Part shown: one piece after another, positions 45,192 through 57,475 of the stretch | Numbering within the stretch: position 1 is the stretch's first letter | Layout: every line of letters begins with the position of its first letter | Position numbers and translations under genes: made by a program | Assembly (NCBI GenBank): GCA_027625915.1 | Contig: JANTQA010000057.1 | Span: 3,224,001 to 3,288,000 of the forward strand | Direction of reading: 5' to 3' | From: Anaeramoeba flamelloides | Lineage: Eukaryota > Metamonada > Anaeramoebidae | DNA: 64,000 bases | Notes under the pieces: generated by a model | Seen by the model: the letters and a program-made list of their open reading frames with translations, nothing else | Told to the model about the DNA's origin: nothing | Databases searched by the model: none

Positions 45192-45668
45192 TACAGTTGT
45201 GTGAATAACCCGTGTTTTTTATTTTAACCCATCACTAAAATTTAACTCATGAAAAAATATTGGTTAACTCTAGAAATAAAAGAAACAAATTAATGGGGTG
45301 ACAAGAGTATATAAACAAGAAATTGGTTTCTTTAAATAAATTTTTAAAAAGAATTATGAAGATATGGAAAGATTAAAATGTAATTTTTTGACAAAAAAAT
45401 GAGCAAAATTTCTTTTTTGAATTTTTTATAAAAAAATCTTTTAATCTCAGAAATTTGGAAATATAACGAAATTTTTGAAGGAAAAGCATGTAATATTTTT
45501 GATCCATTTGGTTTGTCAAAGATCTAATCTCTAAAGTCAATTTAAATCCGAACCAGGAATTTATAACTGTGTCTTCCGATCTTCAAATACCCAAGTCTGA
45601 AAAAAAACACATGTTAAATTTTAGTAATGGGTTAAAGGTTGTCAACACGGGTTATTTACACCACTGTA
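45192..45668. mobile_element. Tc1/mariner-type MITE, family B (477 bp)
   Basis: Ends TACAGTTGTGTGAATAACCC and, complemented, TACAGTGGTGTAAATAACCC; both go on to GTGTT, AACCCAT(C/T)ACTAAAATTTAA, so the inverted repeats are about 60 bp with a small gap. TA borders and CAGT start are typical of Tc1/mariner. Interior AT-rich, noncoding. It lies about 375 bp upstream of the four-helix gene start. Confidence 0.85.
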
Positions 45669-46695
45669 GTTGTTCAAAAAAAGCAATTTTGATAAAGGGA
45701 TTTACAATTTATTTTTTCCGAAATCCCAATTGTAGAGAGTAAGAATGAAAGGATTGGAAGAAAAGTAAATAAAAGAATGTGATTTGTGGGTGACCAATTG
45801 AAATTTTTATTTAAGTTTGGTTTTATTTGAAGCTTTAAACAAATTTATTGATTGTTTTTTACTTAGGTAATTGAGTAAAGGGAAAAAAATTTCAAGTGCT
45901 AACCCAAAATTCAATATTTTTTATTAAAGATCTTCAAATCATTTTGGCCCTGAATTCAAATTTCCTAAAAAAAATCAATTCACTAGATTGAAATCCTATT
46001 AATATTCATTTAAACAGAAGATCACTACTTTAAGAACTTAAATGACAATGTCACCAACCGACACAAGATAATCTTTTGTCAAATTTTTGGAAATTTTTAA
46101 TCTGAATATATCCTAATAGATCAACATTTATCATAAAAAAAGGTACTGACAAAAAAATAGAGAACACAACAATATATATATATAGATAGATAGATAGATA
46201 CCCCCCACCACCATAAAAGAAAAATATGAGAATAAAAATGAAAGCAAATTTTAATAATCCTTTATTATTTAAACAAGATTAAGCAAAAAAAAGAAGATAT
46301 TTTTGGAAAGTTTTACTAATTCCTATTTTAAAACATGACAACATATGAAATATGATCGGTTTTTAAAATCAACAATTTTCCATCACTACAAGGTAAAAAT
46401 CATTTCTAAAAATAAAAGTTAGTCAAAACTACATATTGGATTTCTGTTATATATCTTTTATAAATTATTTTTTCAAAGTTATCATAATTTTATTAAGCTA
46501 AGAAAACATAACTATTAAACTCTTTAAGATTTGAAGAGCCCCTTTTTCAAAATTATTGATTTTTGAAAAAAACACTATTTTTTTTTTTTTTTTTTTAAAA
46601 TAAGTTGAAAAGAATGAACTTTAGATTGAATATTGAGTAAGATAAAAATAATAAATGTTAATCTATTTTCCAGAAAAAAATAGTGGACTATTATC

Positions 46696-46737
<42 letters not shown>

Positions 46738-47279
46738 TGATAAAATATACCAAAAAACATTAAAAAACCATTTTTTCAATTTAATTTAGTGATATCCTTT
46801 GAAAGAAATTTTTGATTTTATTTTAAAATTAAAAAATATGAGTATTTATAGACTATTAAAAAAATAAATTAAAATAATATATCCACAACGCTAAATAAAT
46901 ATTTTATAAATTACATAATTAAAAATGAAAATAATATTACTGAAAATTTTCATTTTTTTCCAATTCTCATTAGTACCTAAGAAAGTTGTAAACCTTTTTC
47001 AAAATTGTTTTGTATAATAATGTTTATTATATGAGTGTATTTCAAATTTACCTAATTAAAAGATTTTTTTTTGAAAAAAATTTCTAGTTTTTTTTTTTTT
47101 ATTATTGTAGAAGTGGAAATTACATTCTAGATACCCTTTTACTTAAATCCCCTTTCAGAAATTCAAGCCTAAAATCATAGATTTCATGATTATTAATTAA
47201 TGAAAATAGTTTCAAACTGTTTGGTTTGAAATTAATTCATTAAGATTTTTTTTTTTTAATTTGTTTTGTTATGAAATAT

Positions 47280-47345
47280 TAATCTATATTTTCATAGGAA
47301 GGATAGACCTATAAAAAATGATCAATATTTTCAATAATTTCTTGT
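47280..47345 (-). mobile_element. LINE 3' fragment
   Basis: On the minus strand it reads EIIENIDHF then, in another frame, a CPSYENI-like end. At nucleotide level it matches the 3' end of the LINE at 51181-51240 (ATAGG..GGA.AG.CC.ATAAAAAATGATC). It may extend to about 47640, but similarity there is not clear. Confidence 0.4.
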
Positions 47346-47892
47346 TTTAATAAAGAGATATAAATATTTGAAAAACTATATTCAAATGAAATAGGCTACT
47401 TTATTAAGTTTTTTAGAACTTTAAAGATGGTTTGAATATATAAAGTGCTAAGGTTTTTAGAATAAGATTTGGTTTTACAAAATTGAGTTGGTTTTTTTAA
47501 TTGAGTTGCTTTTTTTTTTTTTTTTTTTTTGCAAGTTTCCCAAACTTGTTTTCGCAAAATCCCAATACAAAATACGGTCTCAACAGTAGAAAACAAGTCC
47601 AGGTAACGACTAGACAGATTGTAGTGATAGTCCAATTCGGTTCACTTTGGTTGGCTTCAGATCGAATTTATTGGATTCAGTTCTATAAAGTCGCATAAGT
47701 CAAGCTCAATTTGTTTTAGATCTGATCATTGGCAAGTTTGGTTAGGTTAGTCATTACCAAGTCTACCAATTCTTATAATGATTGTTTATTCAATTTACCT
47801 CCCCAAGCACCTAAAAAAAACAAAAAGAGGAGGAACCCAAACAACTTAAAAAGGAAAATTTAGAAAAGGTAAAAAGTATAAAAAAATAAAAA

Positions 47893-48304
47893 AATGTCAC
47901 GTTATGTTGTTGGGCATTTTTGGAAAAAAGATCCAAAGAATGATACTCAATCAATAATTTAAAACCCCTTGAATTCTAAACTCATAACTACTCTATTATT
48001 TTCAAAAAACAATATTTTGAGACCTTCTGAGATTATTTTGACTATCTGTTTTATTTTTTTGATTTTTGTCATTTTAATGATTTTTTTAAATGAGTTATTT
48101 TATTCAACTTTAATCATACAAAAAACTTACTTGGTCAAATTTTTATTGGTGAAAAATAACCACAAATTAGATGAAGTCAAATTTAATTGTTTATGTGCTA
48201 ATAAAAAAAAAAAAAAATCCAGAATTAAAGAATTTAATTATTTGGAAAAATGTATAATAAGAAAAAATATTATTTTTTTTTATATTAGTTTGATTTTGAT
48301 TTAA
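47893..48304 (+). CDS. possible small membrane protein
   Basis: ATG at 47893 opens MSRYVVGHFWKKDPKNDTQS then a TAA. A second open stretch from about 47960 has one strong membrane segment (EIILTICFIFLIFVILMIFL) and a basic end (CLCANKKKKKSRIKEFNYLE). The two could be exons of one gene, but I see no convincing splice pair. Confidence 0.2.
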
Positions 48305-48582
48305 ATAAAGAACCCTTTGAAACTTTTTTTTATTTCAACTATTTTTTTTTTTCATAATTTTTTTTATATAATTTTTTTTTTTTGTTTTTTAGATCTTTTA
48401 TATATTTTCTTTAATTTTATTTTTTATTTATTATTCAGTTATTTCAATGTTAAAAAAGTTATTTCAATATTATTATTTTAATAGAGTAAGACAAATTTTG
48501 AATATAAAGGGAAATACAGATTTTTACTAAAATACTAAGGAAAATTACAATTTAATTATTTTTTATCTTTTTTCATTGAATA

Positions 48583-48783
48583 TATCCAGTTAGTTCCAAT
48601 TTTAAGATACAAACTTTCAAATAAATTTAAGATATATAATAATATAACATTAAGATACAAAATTCAACTTCTAGTAAAATAATTTGTGATAAAAAAATTC
48701 CAAAAGATGTGCTTTAATTTGAGATTTTTTTTGTTCCTTAAATTCTGTTGAAAGTTTGTGTCTCAAAAGTGTAACCGTTTCTA
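48583..48783. mobile_element. MITE family A, copy 7 (decayed)
   Basis: TATCCAGTTAGTTCCAATTT to ..GTGTAACCGTTTCTA. All the motifs of family A are recognisable (AAGATACAA for AAGGCACAA), but the arms have diverged strongly, so this is the oldest copy. Confidence 0.75.
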
Positions 48784-48788
48784 ACATT

Positions 48789-48900
48789 TTTTAAGGGTCT
48801 AGTCATTTACTGTGAATTTGCTTCATACTCAAGGGGTGACCACATACCAAAAAACGTATGGTGAAATAGCCCTTCTTTTGGTTGAAAAAATTCAAATAAC
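48789..48900. repeat. decayed relative of 5977-6090
   Basis: Shares TTTTAAGGG(A)TC, TTCATACTC(C/A)AGG(A/G)GTGAC and CTTTTGGTTGAAAAAATTC in order with the putative exon at 5977-6029 and its 3' flank. The reading is not preserved. Adjacent to MITE A copy 7. Confidence 0.5.
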
Positions 48901-49222
48901 AAAAAAAAAAATTTCATCAGATCCTCTTTGAGAAAAAATTCAACAAAGAAAAAAAAGAGTTCTCAATTTCAAAAAATCAAATTTTAAAAAAAAAAATTCA
49001 TCTTTTCTCATTTTCTATTTCCAAATAGTCAAATTTCTTTAATTTAAAACAAATTACTTTCTTGAAGTTCGCAATCAATTTAATTCGATTTAATCTGATT
49101 TATGGTTATATTGTAACCCTCTAAATTTGACCAAGTATGGATTATGTAATATTTTTGAGATAAAAATAACTCATTTCAAAAATGAAAAATAAGAAAAAAA
49201 AAATCACCGAGATCTCAAAATG

Positions 49223-49315
49223 CGCCAAAGAGCGACACTTCAAAACTGGCATAGTTGTTTTCAAAATTGTAATTCATAACTAATCTAATTGGTAATCGAG
49301 TGTCGTTCTTTGGCG
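49223..49315. ncRNA. 17-bp stem hairpin just upstream of a small ORF
   Basis: CGCCAAAGAGCGACACT (49223-49239) pairs with AGTGTCGTTCTTTGGCG (49299-49315) throughout, with one G-U pair, around a 59-nt loop. Its G+C content is far above the surroundings. It ends 13 bases before the ATG of the two-exon ORF at 49329. Possible roles: a structured 5' leader, a small-RNA precursor, or the ends of a 93-bp mobile element. Confidence 0.45.
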
Positions 49316-49328
49316 TTTTTTTCTAAAA

Positions 49329-49546
49329 ATGTCCTCTTCTTTACTTGTTGATTTTTGGAGATCGATAGTACATCATAGGTTGGTTGGTTTTTGATTGATG
49401 TTAGGTACTCATAAAAATTACAAAAAAGTTTTTTTCCGTTTCAGATTAAAAAATTTCACCTTAATGGCTCGACCCTTAATTTCCCCAATAAATTGAGAAA
49501 TTTTGTACAAGACATTCCAATGAAAATGGCACTAAAATTTTTTTAA
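49329..49546 (+). CDS. possible 46-aa protein, two exons
   Basis: Exon 1 (49329-49367) reads MSSSLLVDFWRSI, donor GTACAT. A 77-bp intron ends CCGTTTCAG. Exon 2 (49445-49546) reads IKKFHLNGSTLNFPNKLRNF, then VQDIPMKMALKFF and TAA. Both junctions are phase 0 and the sum is 47 codons. The acceptor is one of the best in the window and amino-acid use is normal. No known family; a small basic protein with an amphipathic start. A GTTGGT donor 10 bases further on would give another, shorter reading. Confidence 0.35.
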
Positions 49547-51139
49547 CATTATTTTTTTTTTAAATTTTTAAGGTTTATTCTCGTATTTTTTTTATAAATA
49601 TCAACTCCAATTCCGATTTTTTTATTATTTCTCTTATTTCTAAACAATCAGAGTTTGGTTGAATCCTAAAAAAAAAAATTGAATTTTTCATTTTTATTTT
49701 GCCCCTTTTTAAGTTAAAGGGGAGTTAGTTACTATACCAAACAGAATTCCCAAAATAATTCCATTTTTAGAATTTTTAGAATCTCAAATTATTATAATTT
49801 GAAATCATTTAATTAAATAGATTCCAATGGAATCAAAAGTGTTCAAACATTTTTAACTAAACGATATTCCAAAAAAATGTACACAGATTAGATAGTTGAA
49901 AGAATAGCAATACTACACTTTAAATTCAATTTGGAAAGAATTTTGATTTTACAAACTATTTCATTTTTTGTATTTTTTGTTTTGTTTTCATTTCCTTTTT
50001 TGTAGTTAAGTAATCTGTTTCATTAGATCTGAACTTTTTTTTTCAATGGTTGATAGAAGGTTAGTGTTGAGCTTGTTAAATTGAAAAATCACATACAATA
50101 GGTAGATGGTATCTTATCATTTGATCGATCAACAATTGCTGGTGAAATTTCAATAAATTTAACCAATAAATTTTTTGTTTAGCTCGTTTCATTATTTTTT
50201 ACACACCTTTTTTTATTTTTGAGTTATATTTTTTTTTCTTTTATTTTGGATTAAAATGATTACTTATTAAAACATTAATACTGGGAAACTTAAATGTGGT
50301 TTAATATTAGGTTTGGAAAAATACAATAAATTGGGTTTCTTTTTGCCTATTTTTGATTTTGGGTGTGTCCAAATTTTTGAAATGGGGTTTGAGTTAAAGC
50401 CCCTTTGAAGTTTAATTTTTCAAAAACATCAAAAATTATTTTTTTCTGATTCCTCTGAATCAAAACAAGAATTTTTATTAGGTAAAGATACTCGATTAAA
50501 AAAAAAAAAAAAAGATTTATTGATTCCATTTCAAAGTCAAATAATTTTCTTATCGGGAATAAACTTAAAAACACAATGATTGACTAAATAGTTATGAAGA
50601 ACTCAAATCACATGAAAAAAAAAACCAAAAAAAATAATATTTTATTAAGGAATATTAAATTCTTTTTGAAAATTAAAAAAAAACAATTATTAATTTTTAA
50701 ATCTTGATGATGTGATTCCTTGTAAAAATGAATGTAAACAAGAAATGAGTTGAGAATTATCATTGAAAGAAAAAAGAATCATTTGATTCCATCGAATCAA
50801 AAAAAGAAATATTTGAGGTTTTTTTCAAAAAAAAAAAAGGAAAAAAAGAACTAAAATGTGAACTATGTTCCCAAATAAACTCAAGAATTGAGAAAAACTA
50901 CATTCATCTTATTGTAATTTTTTTTTTTTTCAGAATTTAAAAATATTTTTTTTTTTTTTTTTTTTATTTTTTATTTTTGAAGAGAGAAAATTGCTTTTCT
51001 CCTATGTGCCCTAATTTCTAAACTTTTTTTTAGAAATTTTGTTAAAGAATCACAAATTTTATTATCACTTACTAATGATAATATATATGATGAATTTTTT
51101 TATTAATAATATCTCCGATATTATTAATTTTTTTATTTT
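49547..51139. other. AT-rich spacer
   Basis: Holds element G copy 3; otherwise low complexity with no coding signal. Confidence 0.5.
49858..50391. mobile_element. DNA element G, copy 3 (534 bp), inverted
   Basis: The reverse complement of the family: left end TAAACGATATTCCAAAAAAA, right end the complement of CAAACCCCATTTCAAAAATT. The right terminal TA is lost (TTTGA for TTTA). Confidence 0.7.
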
Positions 51140-53600
51140 TTTCAAAAAATTCAGATATCCAGATTTTTCGATTTATTTTATAGGCCGGACAGTCCCATAA
51201 AAAAATGATCGAAATCTTCAATGATATCAATATTTAACTTTTCTTCACATAAATCACAATTTTTATTTTTATTTTTACTTGTTACATAAGAGTACCTATT
51301 TAAACAATTAGTAAAATTTCGAAATTTTAGAATTGTTTTTGAAGCTTTCCAGTTTAAATATTTTTTGTTGTTTGAAATTGCAATTTTGTTGTTTTATAAT
51401 TTTTTAGATATTGTTGAACTTTCCAACTAGGTGAATTTTCCAATTCGGTTAATCAAAAAACTTTTTAATTCTAAATCTAATAATTTTAATCCCTTAGTGT
51501 GCCAATTAATATTTTCATTTTCCAATTTTCGAAAATTTAGTATTGTTTTTTAATTTTTTTTAAATTTAAGAAATCTAATTTTTCTACCAATTTATATTTT
51601 CTTCGGTATATTTTTAATCTAGCGAGATCAATTGTTGCTTCAGTTTTATAAATTAATCGAGGTGAATGGATATTAATTTGTAAGAAATTTGTGACTGTTT
51701 TATTGATAAATCTATCAATTCTTTCAAAATCATTTTGTTTCAAGTCAAATATTTCAAGACCATAATAAAGTTGACTTAAAACGAGAGCTTTGAAAGAAGT
51801 TATTTTGACTCAATTGTTGAGTTTATTTTGTTGAAACAATCGATTAAGTGTTTCCAAGGACTTTTCCACTTTTTTGAAATTATATTCAAGATGTGTGTTT
51901 TTTTCTAACCAAATCCCAAGATAAAAAATATCTTTTAATTCTTTTTTATATTTTGGTTTTTTTATTATGTGGGTTCATTCCGAATCTTTTTATTATTTCA
52001 AAAATACTTTCTAAATTAATTTTTAGAGAGATTAATGGCCCTTTCATAATAAGAATAAGATCATCTGCATACATTTGAACATGAACAGCTAAAGTTTTTA
52101 ACTTTTCTAGTAGGAAATGAGATATAAATGCGAAGAGAATTGGTGATAAGGGATCTCCTTGATAAACTCCAATTACTTCTTTTTTTGTAATATCTCAAGA
52201 GCCAATTTTAATTGTTTCATTTTTTGATAAATTTTTTAATAGATTGATATATTAACGAGTGTTGTATAGAGTCAAAACATTTTTGTATGTCTATAGTAAC
52301 TACAAAGTATTCTGTATTTTTATTTTTATTTTTTATTTTTTTAAATTTTCTTAATAAATTTAAAACAGCAATTCTTGTTCCAAAATATTTTTTAAATCCA
52401 AATTGTTTTTTTTGAAATCAAGTCCCATGAGTCTTGAATTCCAATGTATATTCATTTTAAAAAAAAATCTTGGAAGAGATTGATTTATAGAGATAGGTCG
52501 ATAATTTAATGGTTCGCTTTCATCCCCCGATTTATGAATAAATAATAAATTTCTTTTTTTAATAAAATTTCTACTTTTTTCAGTTTCGTCTGTTATCCAA
52601 TTTAAAAAAATATTTTGAACTGTTTTAATAAAATAATTATAATTTAATAAATATTGAATTGGTTGGTTTTTTTATAAACTTATAATGATTTATTTTGTCA
52701 AATTCTTTAACTGATTTATTTTTTTGAAATTTGATTATTTCTTTAATTTTATCTTGATCAAAAATTTCCTTTATGTCAATTGGATTTAATGAATTTTTAT
52801 TAATTTTAAATTTTTTAATATAATTAATTATATTTGTATTAGGTTTTTTGACTAATTGATTTTTACAAAATCGTTATACACTGTGAATATGGTTTCATTA
52901 TTTAAAAACATTTTTGTAGAAGTTTCTCTTATTTTATTTAATGTTTTCCAAAAGTTTTTATTTTTATTATATTCTTCATTTATTTGATTAAGTAATTTTA
53001 AGTAATTTAATTCATTAATTTTTTTTGATTTTATGTAAAGTTTCATTTTTATCAAACAATTTATAAAGTAAATTATTAATTTTTAATTTATCTTGTTTGA
53101 TATCAAATACTATTCTTTCTTTCTTTTTATATTTTTTTTTTAAATAAAATAAAATTTTCTTCATTTAAATTAAAATTCTGCCGAGAAAAGAATTGGAGAA
53201 AGTCTTCTTGAAAGGTTGGAATATCTTTAATTTTATAGATATCATTGATTTCCCAATTTGAGTTTATTTCAAATTTATTCATAATTGTATTATGATCACT
53301 AATAAAATTTTTGATAGTCTTTGATTTATTGAGTTTTAAATTATTAAAATTTGTTAAAAAAATAATCCAAATTGTTTGGTTTTCTACTTGGTTTATTATT
53401 AAGAAATATTTTAAAATTAAATTTTTCAAATAATTTTATTTTATTTTCATTTAAATTAAAATCACCACCAATATTGTTTTATTGTTTTGGTATTTTCTTA
53501 AGATATTTATTATTTTTTTATTAATTTCAATATTTCGGTCATAAAAATATTTTTTTTTAAATTAATTTTTAATTATTCAATAAACTTCTCCAATTAGATG
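51140..53600 (-). mobile_element. LINE (non-LTR retrotransposon), endonuclease and reverse transcriptase, 5' truncated and decayed
   Basis: Minus-strand order. An APE-type endonuclease end: GGDFNLN (near 53460), LDYFF, and FISDHNTIMNKF (SDH motif, near 53290). A linker follows. Then reverse transcriptase: LNYRPIS (near 52510), QFGFKKYFGTRIAVLNLLRK, FVVTIDIQKCFDSIQHSLIY (catalytic Asp, near 52280), VIGVYQGDPLSPILFAF (52141-52170) and VQMYADDLILI (YADD, near 52065). The C-terminal region has SFKALVLSQLYYGLEIFDLK and ends with CDLCEEKL..DHF..WDCPAY, the CCHC finger usual near LINE ends. The N-terminal half of the endonuclease is missing. Homopolymer indels shift the frame at several points, for example in the A run near 52675, between 51440 and 51400, and in the T run near 51205. 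Three in-frame TGA codons (near 52420, 52190 and 51810) fall where Trp would fit. Confidence 0.8.
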
Positions 53601-53779
53601 ATTTTTGTTTCTAAAAAAATTATGAAAAAATTAATAATAATCATATGAAATCTAAAATTTATTTAGTTTTTTGTATAAATTAAGTATAAATCCATCTAAT
53701 AGTTTGGAAGAAAATATAGATAAAAAAAAAAAAGAATTAACATAATTTATATATGTATATAAAAATATAAGAAGAAAAT

Positions 53780-53825
53780 CTAAATCTAAATCTAAATCTA
53801 AAAATATAAATATAAATATAAATAA
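53780..53825. repeat. short tandem repeat, AAATCT then AAATAT units
   Basis: Four AAATCT-type hexamers followed by ATAAAT-type hexamers, directly after the stop of the HSF-like gene; it overlaps nothing coding. Confidence 0.8.
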
Positions 53826-53828
53826 AAC

Positions 53829-55581
53829 TTAAAAATAGTTTTCAAATTCATAAAATTCATCATTATAGGCATTTGGGTGTTGTTTCATATGTTGTATTTC
53901 TTTATCCCAATCATCTCTTGGTTTAAATAAAGAAGAGGTGTTTCTATTTTGAAATTTTGAGGAATTACCATTGTTAATGTCTAACGGGGGGTTAATGAGG
54001 TTTAAAGATTGATTTTCAAATAAATTATAATTGTTGCCCAATGGAGTATCAAAAATGTTATTCAAATAAAATTTAGAATCTGAATAAGAAGCATTATTAT
54101 TATTATGGTTATGATTCGATCGTTCAAAAAATGTTGAGGATTCGATTAAAGCTTGAGGAAAATGAAAAGGTGTATCTAATTGATCAATGAAATTATGTGA
54201 AGATAAAATAGGCAATTCGTAATTATAATTATAATCATTTTGATTATTTTGATTACAATCATCATCATCGTCATCATCATCATTGTATGATAAATTTTTT
54301 TCAATTTCTTCATTAGTTAAATTATGATTATCCGAACTTTCGTCAAACTGTGAAGTATCTATTAAAGAAGTATTTCCTTCTGAATTAGCATTATTATCTA
54401 TTTTTATAATATTGCCCTTTTCAATAATATTTGTTTTTTTATTATTCATTTTTATTTTTTTGGAATTTTTATTTTTTAGTCCAGATATATTCTTATTCTT
54501 ATTCCTAATTTTATTCTTATTATTTTTTTTATTATGTTTGTGAAAAATTGATGAATCGACAAAAAAATCATCGGAAATGGATTCGGATAAATCACTATAC
54601 GAGGAAATAGAAGCATTACCAAGAGAATCAGAGTCGAAATTAAAACTAGTTTCACTTTCGATGGTATATTTGTTAAGATTTATTTTTTTTTTCAATTTTA
54701 ATTTTTTTTGTTTTTTATCGTTTTTTATTAATGAGTTTGGATTTTTTATTCTTATGTTTATTCTGGTTTTTTTTGTCTTTTGAGAAAAGTTTATAATATT
54801 CACTCTCATTATATTTTTTAAGGTTTATTTTTTTATTGGTTTTTTTTTTTGATTTAAAATGATCTTTATATTCTTTTTTTTTAAAATAGTTACCAAGAAC
54901 TTTGGAATATTTTTTATTTTTGGGAGTAATTCTCATTTTTTTATTTTTTTTAAATGTTAATTTAATATTCTTTTTCTTTGTCTTTTTCTTTTTCTTATAT
55001 TTATTCTTTTTCTTGTTATTAAGTGTTTTTAATTTTCTTTTTTTTGATAATTTTAAATTCCCACAGTTATAAGAATTAGGTATTTTGAAATTTGATTTTT
55101 GGAACTCGAACTTGACTTTTTTTTCTTTAAATTCTACAAGCTTCTTTTTGTGTTGATTCAGTCTTTCAAGAATCTCTTGAACAGTAATTTTTTTAATCAC
55201 AGATTGTTCAATTTTGACTTTTTCAATCAAAGATGGTTTAATATTATTTCTAATTACGCAGAGTATCTTTTCATTCAAATTCTTTTGCGTTGAATTGTGG
55301 CCATGCTTTTGCCTTTTTATGGAGATTTTTTCAATTAGCCTTGTTGATAATTTCATAACCCATTGGGCTAAGAGCCTTTTCATATTTTTCGCGACAAGTA
55401 AATCCTTTAAATAACCATTTATATCTGGAATTAATGATGCTTGTTCAGTGTTCCAATATAATAAATTTGTTTTAGGATCTTCAGTTACTAAATTGATGAT
55501 TTTATATATTGAAATTACCATACAAATCCTTTGTTTCGTGAATTCTGTTAATAGTGAAAGATCATCTCTATTATATGGCAC
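53829..55581 (-). CDS. probable divergent HSF-type DNA-binding protein
   Basis: The N-terminal part reads MVISIYKIINLVTEDPKTNL, LYWNTEQASLIPDINGYLKD, LLVAKNMKRLLAQWVMKLST, RLIEKI. Aligned by eye with a heat-shock-factor winged helix, it keeps EDPKT, W..(7)..S, a D..Y/F..K..L helix and, in place of the recognition helix SSFVRQLN, AQWVMKLS followed by K-I at the right spacing. HGHNSTQKNLNEKILCVIR and KPS then resemble the H..F.RG..L..I.R..KPS end of the domain. A Lys-rich linker follows, then Asp/Asn/Ser-rich sequence (NDDDDDDDDCNQNN) ending YDEFYEFENYF. The two halves overlap in different frames between 54715 and 54809 with no GT in the overlap, so a one-base homopolymer indel (real or from assembly) is likelier than an intron. 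The true start is not visible; 55581 is GTG. Confidence 0.5.
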
Positions 55582-56861
55582 TTTTGTTTTTTTAAAAATA
55601 TATAAATCGTTTTTTTTTTTTTTTTTTTTTAGTTTTAATAAATTAATATTATTATTTTGAAATTAAAAATGCTAATTTTCAGCAATGCAATTATTTTCAA
55701 CATAATTATTATTATTGGTATTTTATTTGTAAAATTGGTGTAAATTTGAAGTGATAATATATAACCCCGATTCTGTGATTTTTTTTTCAAAGATCTTATT
55801 TATTCGAATTAGTATTTCGGTACAAATTAAGTGTGCGTTTCTATTTTGTTTTCTTTTTTTATATTAAATATTATTAATTTTAATCTTTACAAAATTTGAA
55901 GAATAATCATTCTTTAATAAATATTTTATTGGGTGAGTTTATTAAATTTTTTGTTTTAGTATATTTTGATTTTGAATTAAAATGGGTTATTATATATATA
56001 TAACAATAATATTTGCTAATCTTTTTGAAAAATAATATTTTTCTTTTGTTTAAAATTATGAATAATGAATTATTTTGTTAATTTTTTTTAGATTTTTGAT
56101 TTTATCTTTTAAATCATATTCCTAATGTTTCTGTTTCTATTTTCTTGTTTTCTATTTACTATTTGATCTTTTCTTTCTTTTTTCTTTTCTTTTTTTGAAA
56201 AATATAATTAACAATTCGAATTTTTCAAATACATACAATTAAAACAGATAATTCTGCAATTGATTATTTTGAAAAAGATTTAAAATGAATTTTAATTGTT
56301 CTTTATTTCCTAAATTCTTTGCGTATTCTTCTTTAGATCAAAAATGGTTTTCATTTTCATTTTTATTCCATCCCCAATTCAATGGTTTAATGGGCGAGGG
56401 TTACCATATATTTATCTATCATTCAAAGTATAATGTGATTAGTGGTAAATGATATTAGTACGACGTTTCCCAAATGACTATAAAAAATCTCTTATAAATA
56501 TCATTGAACCAATAAATTAATAGATTTTTTACTGAGGCTCATTATTCGATATTATTCAAAATAAAGAATCATTATTTATTTTCTCATTTGTTAATGATCA
56601 AGAAATTTATGACTCTTTATTGAAATTTCTAAACAAAAATTTCGTAATTGGGGAAAGTGCCGTCAAGTGCCTAATTTTTTTTCTTGAGTTTTGAAATGAA
56701 AAAAACCTTTCAGGAAATGGGGGGGGGTTAATAACCCCGCTCTTAAATAATCAAACAAACTAAAAATTAGAAAAACACCCCAAAACCAAAAACCAAAATA
56801 TAATGACTTAAGTCGTTATATTCATAAATTGGTAATTAAAATTAATCAGAAGGGTAATAAT

Positions 56862-57320
56862 GCTTGAATCGATATCCGTTAAGTGTATTTAAAAATATAT
56901 TCATCGAAATATTTCCAAAAAATGAAGAAAAAAAAAAAAATAAACACTTTTTTTGTAAAAAACAATGTATACTACCAAATTCAATAAAATTATGGTAATA
57001 TAGTAAGAATAAAAAAGATTTTTTTAAACAATAAAATTCAGTTATTGGTTTTTCCTTCTCTTGGCAATTTTAACAAGATTAACCTTCTTTGGGAAAATAA
57101 TTTTTTAGGATCTAAAAGAAAAAAATATCATATAAAATCTAGATCGGAAACTTTCATATCTTTTACTTAAGGGAATTTCTTACAAACAAACAAATAAATT
57201 GGATTATTATTAAGAATCAATTTATAATGAATATTAAGAATTTTTGAATTTTTAAATGGTGATATTAGGATTGGGCCTAAAAAAGAGATTTTAAAATAAT
57301 TTTACCCTGTTTTTTAGGAA
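56862..57320. repeat. collinear duplication, block 1 (partner 35636-36103)
   Basis: Diverged direct copy without MITE D. In this copy blocks 1 and 2 are only ~155 bp apart, whereas in the partner the first exon of the WDR44-like gene and flanks (about 1.6 kb) lie between them. Confidence 0.65.
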
Positions 57321-57475
57321 ATATCTTAGGTCAAAATGGGGGTGGGGGAGAAAAAAAAAAAAAAACACTTGAAATGTTCTATTTGTTCAGTGATAATTTA
57401 TGTAACCATTCGGAAAAAAATTGTCAAAATGTTTTTTATTGTGAAATTGTGATAAAAGTTATAATTTTCAAATAT

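Larger units (their letters stand above)
45669..49222. other. AT-rich spacer with a few weak coding candidates
   Basis: Holds a GATA microsatellite (46179-46200), a TA microsatellite (46704-46732), a LINE fragment, a weak small gene and MITE A copy 7 (listed separately). The remainder shows nothing. Confidence 0.5.
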
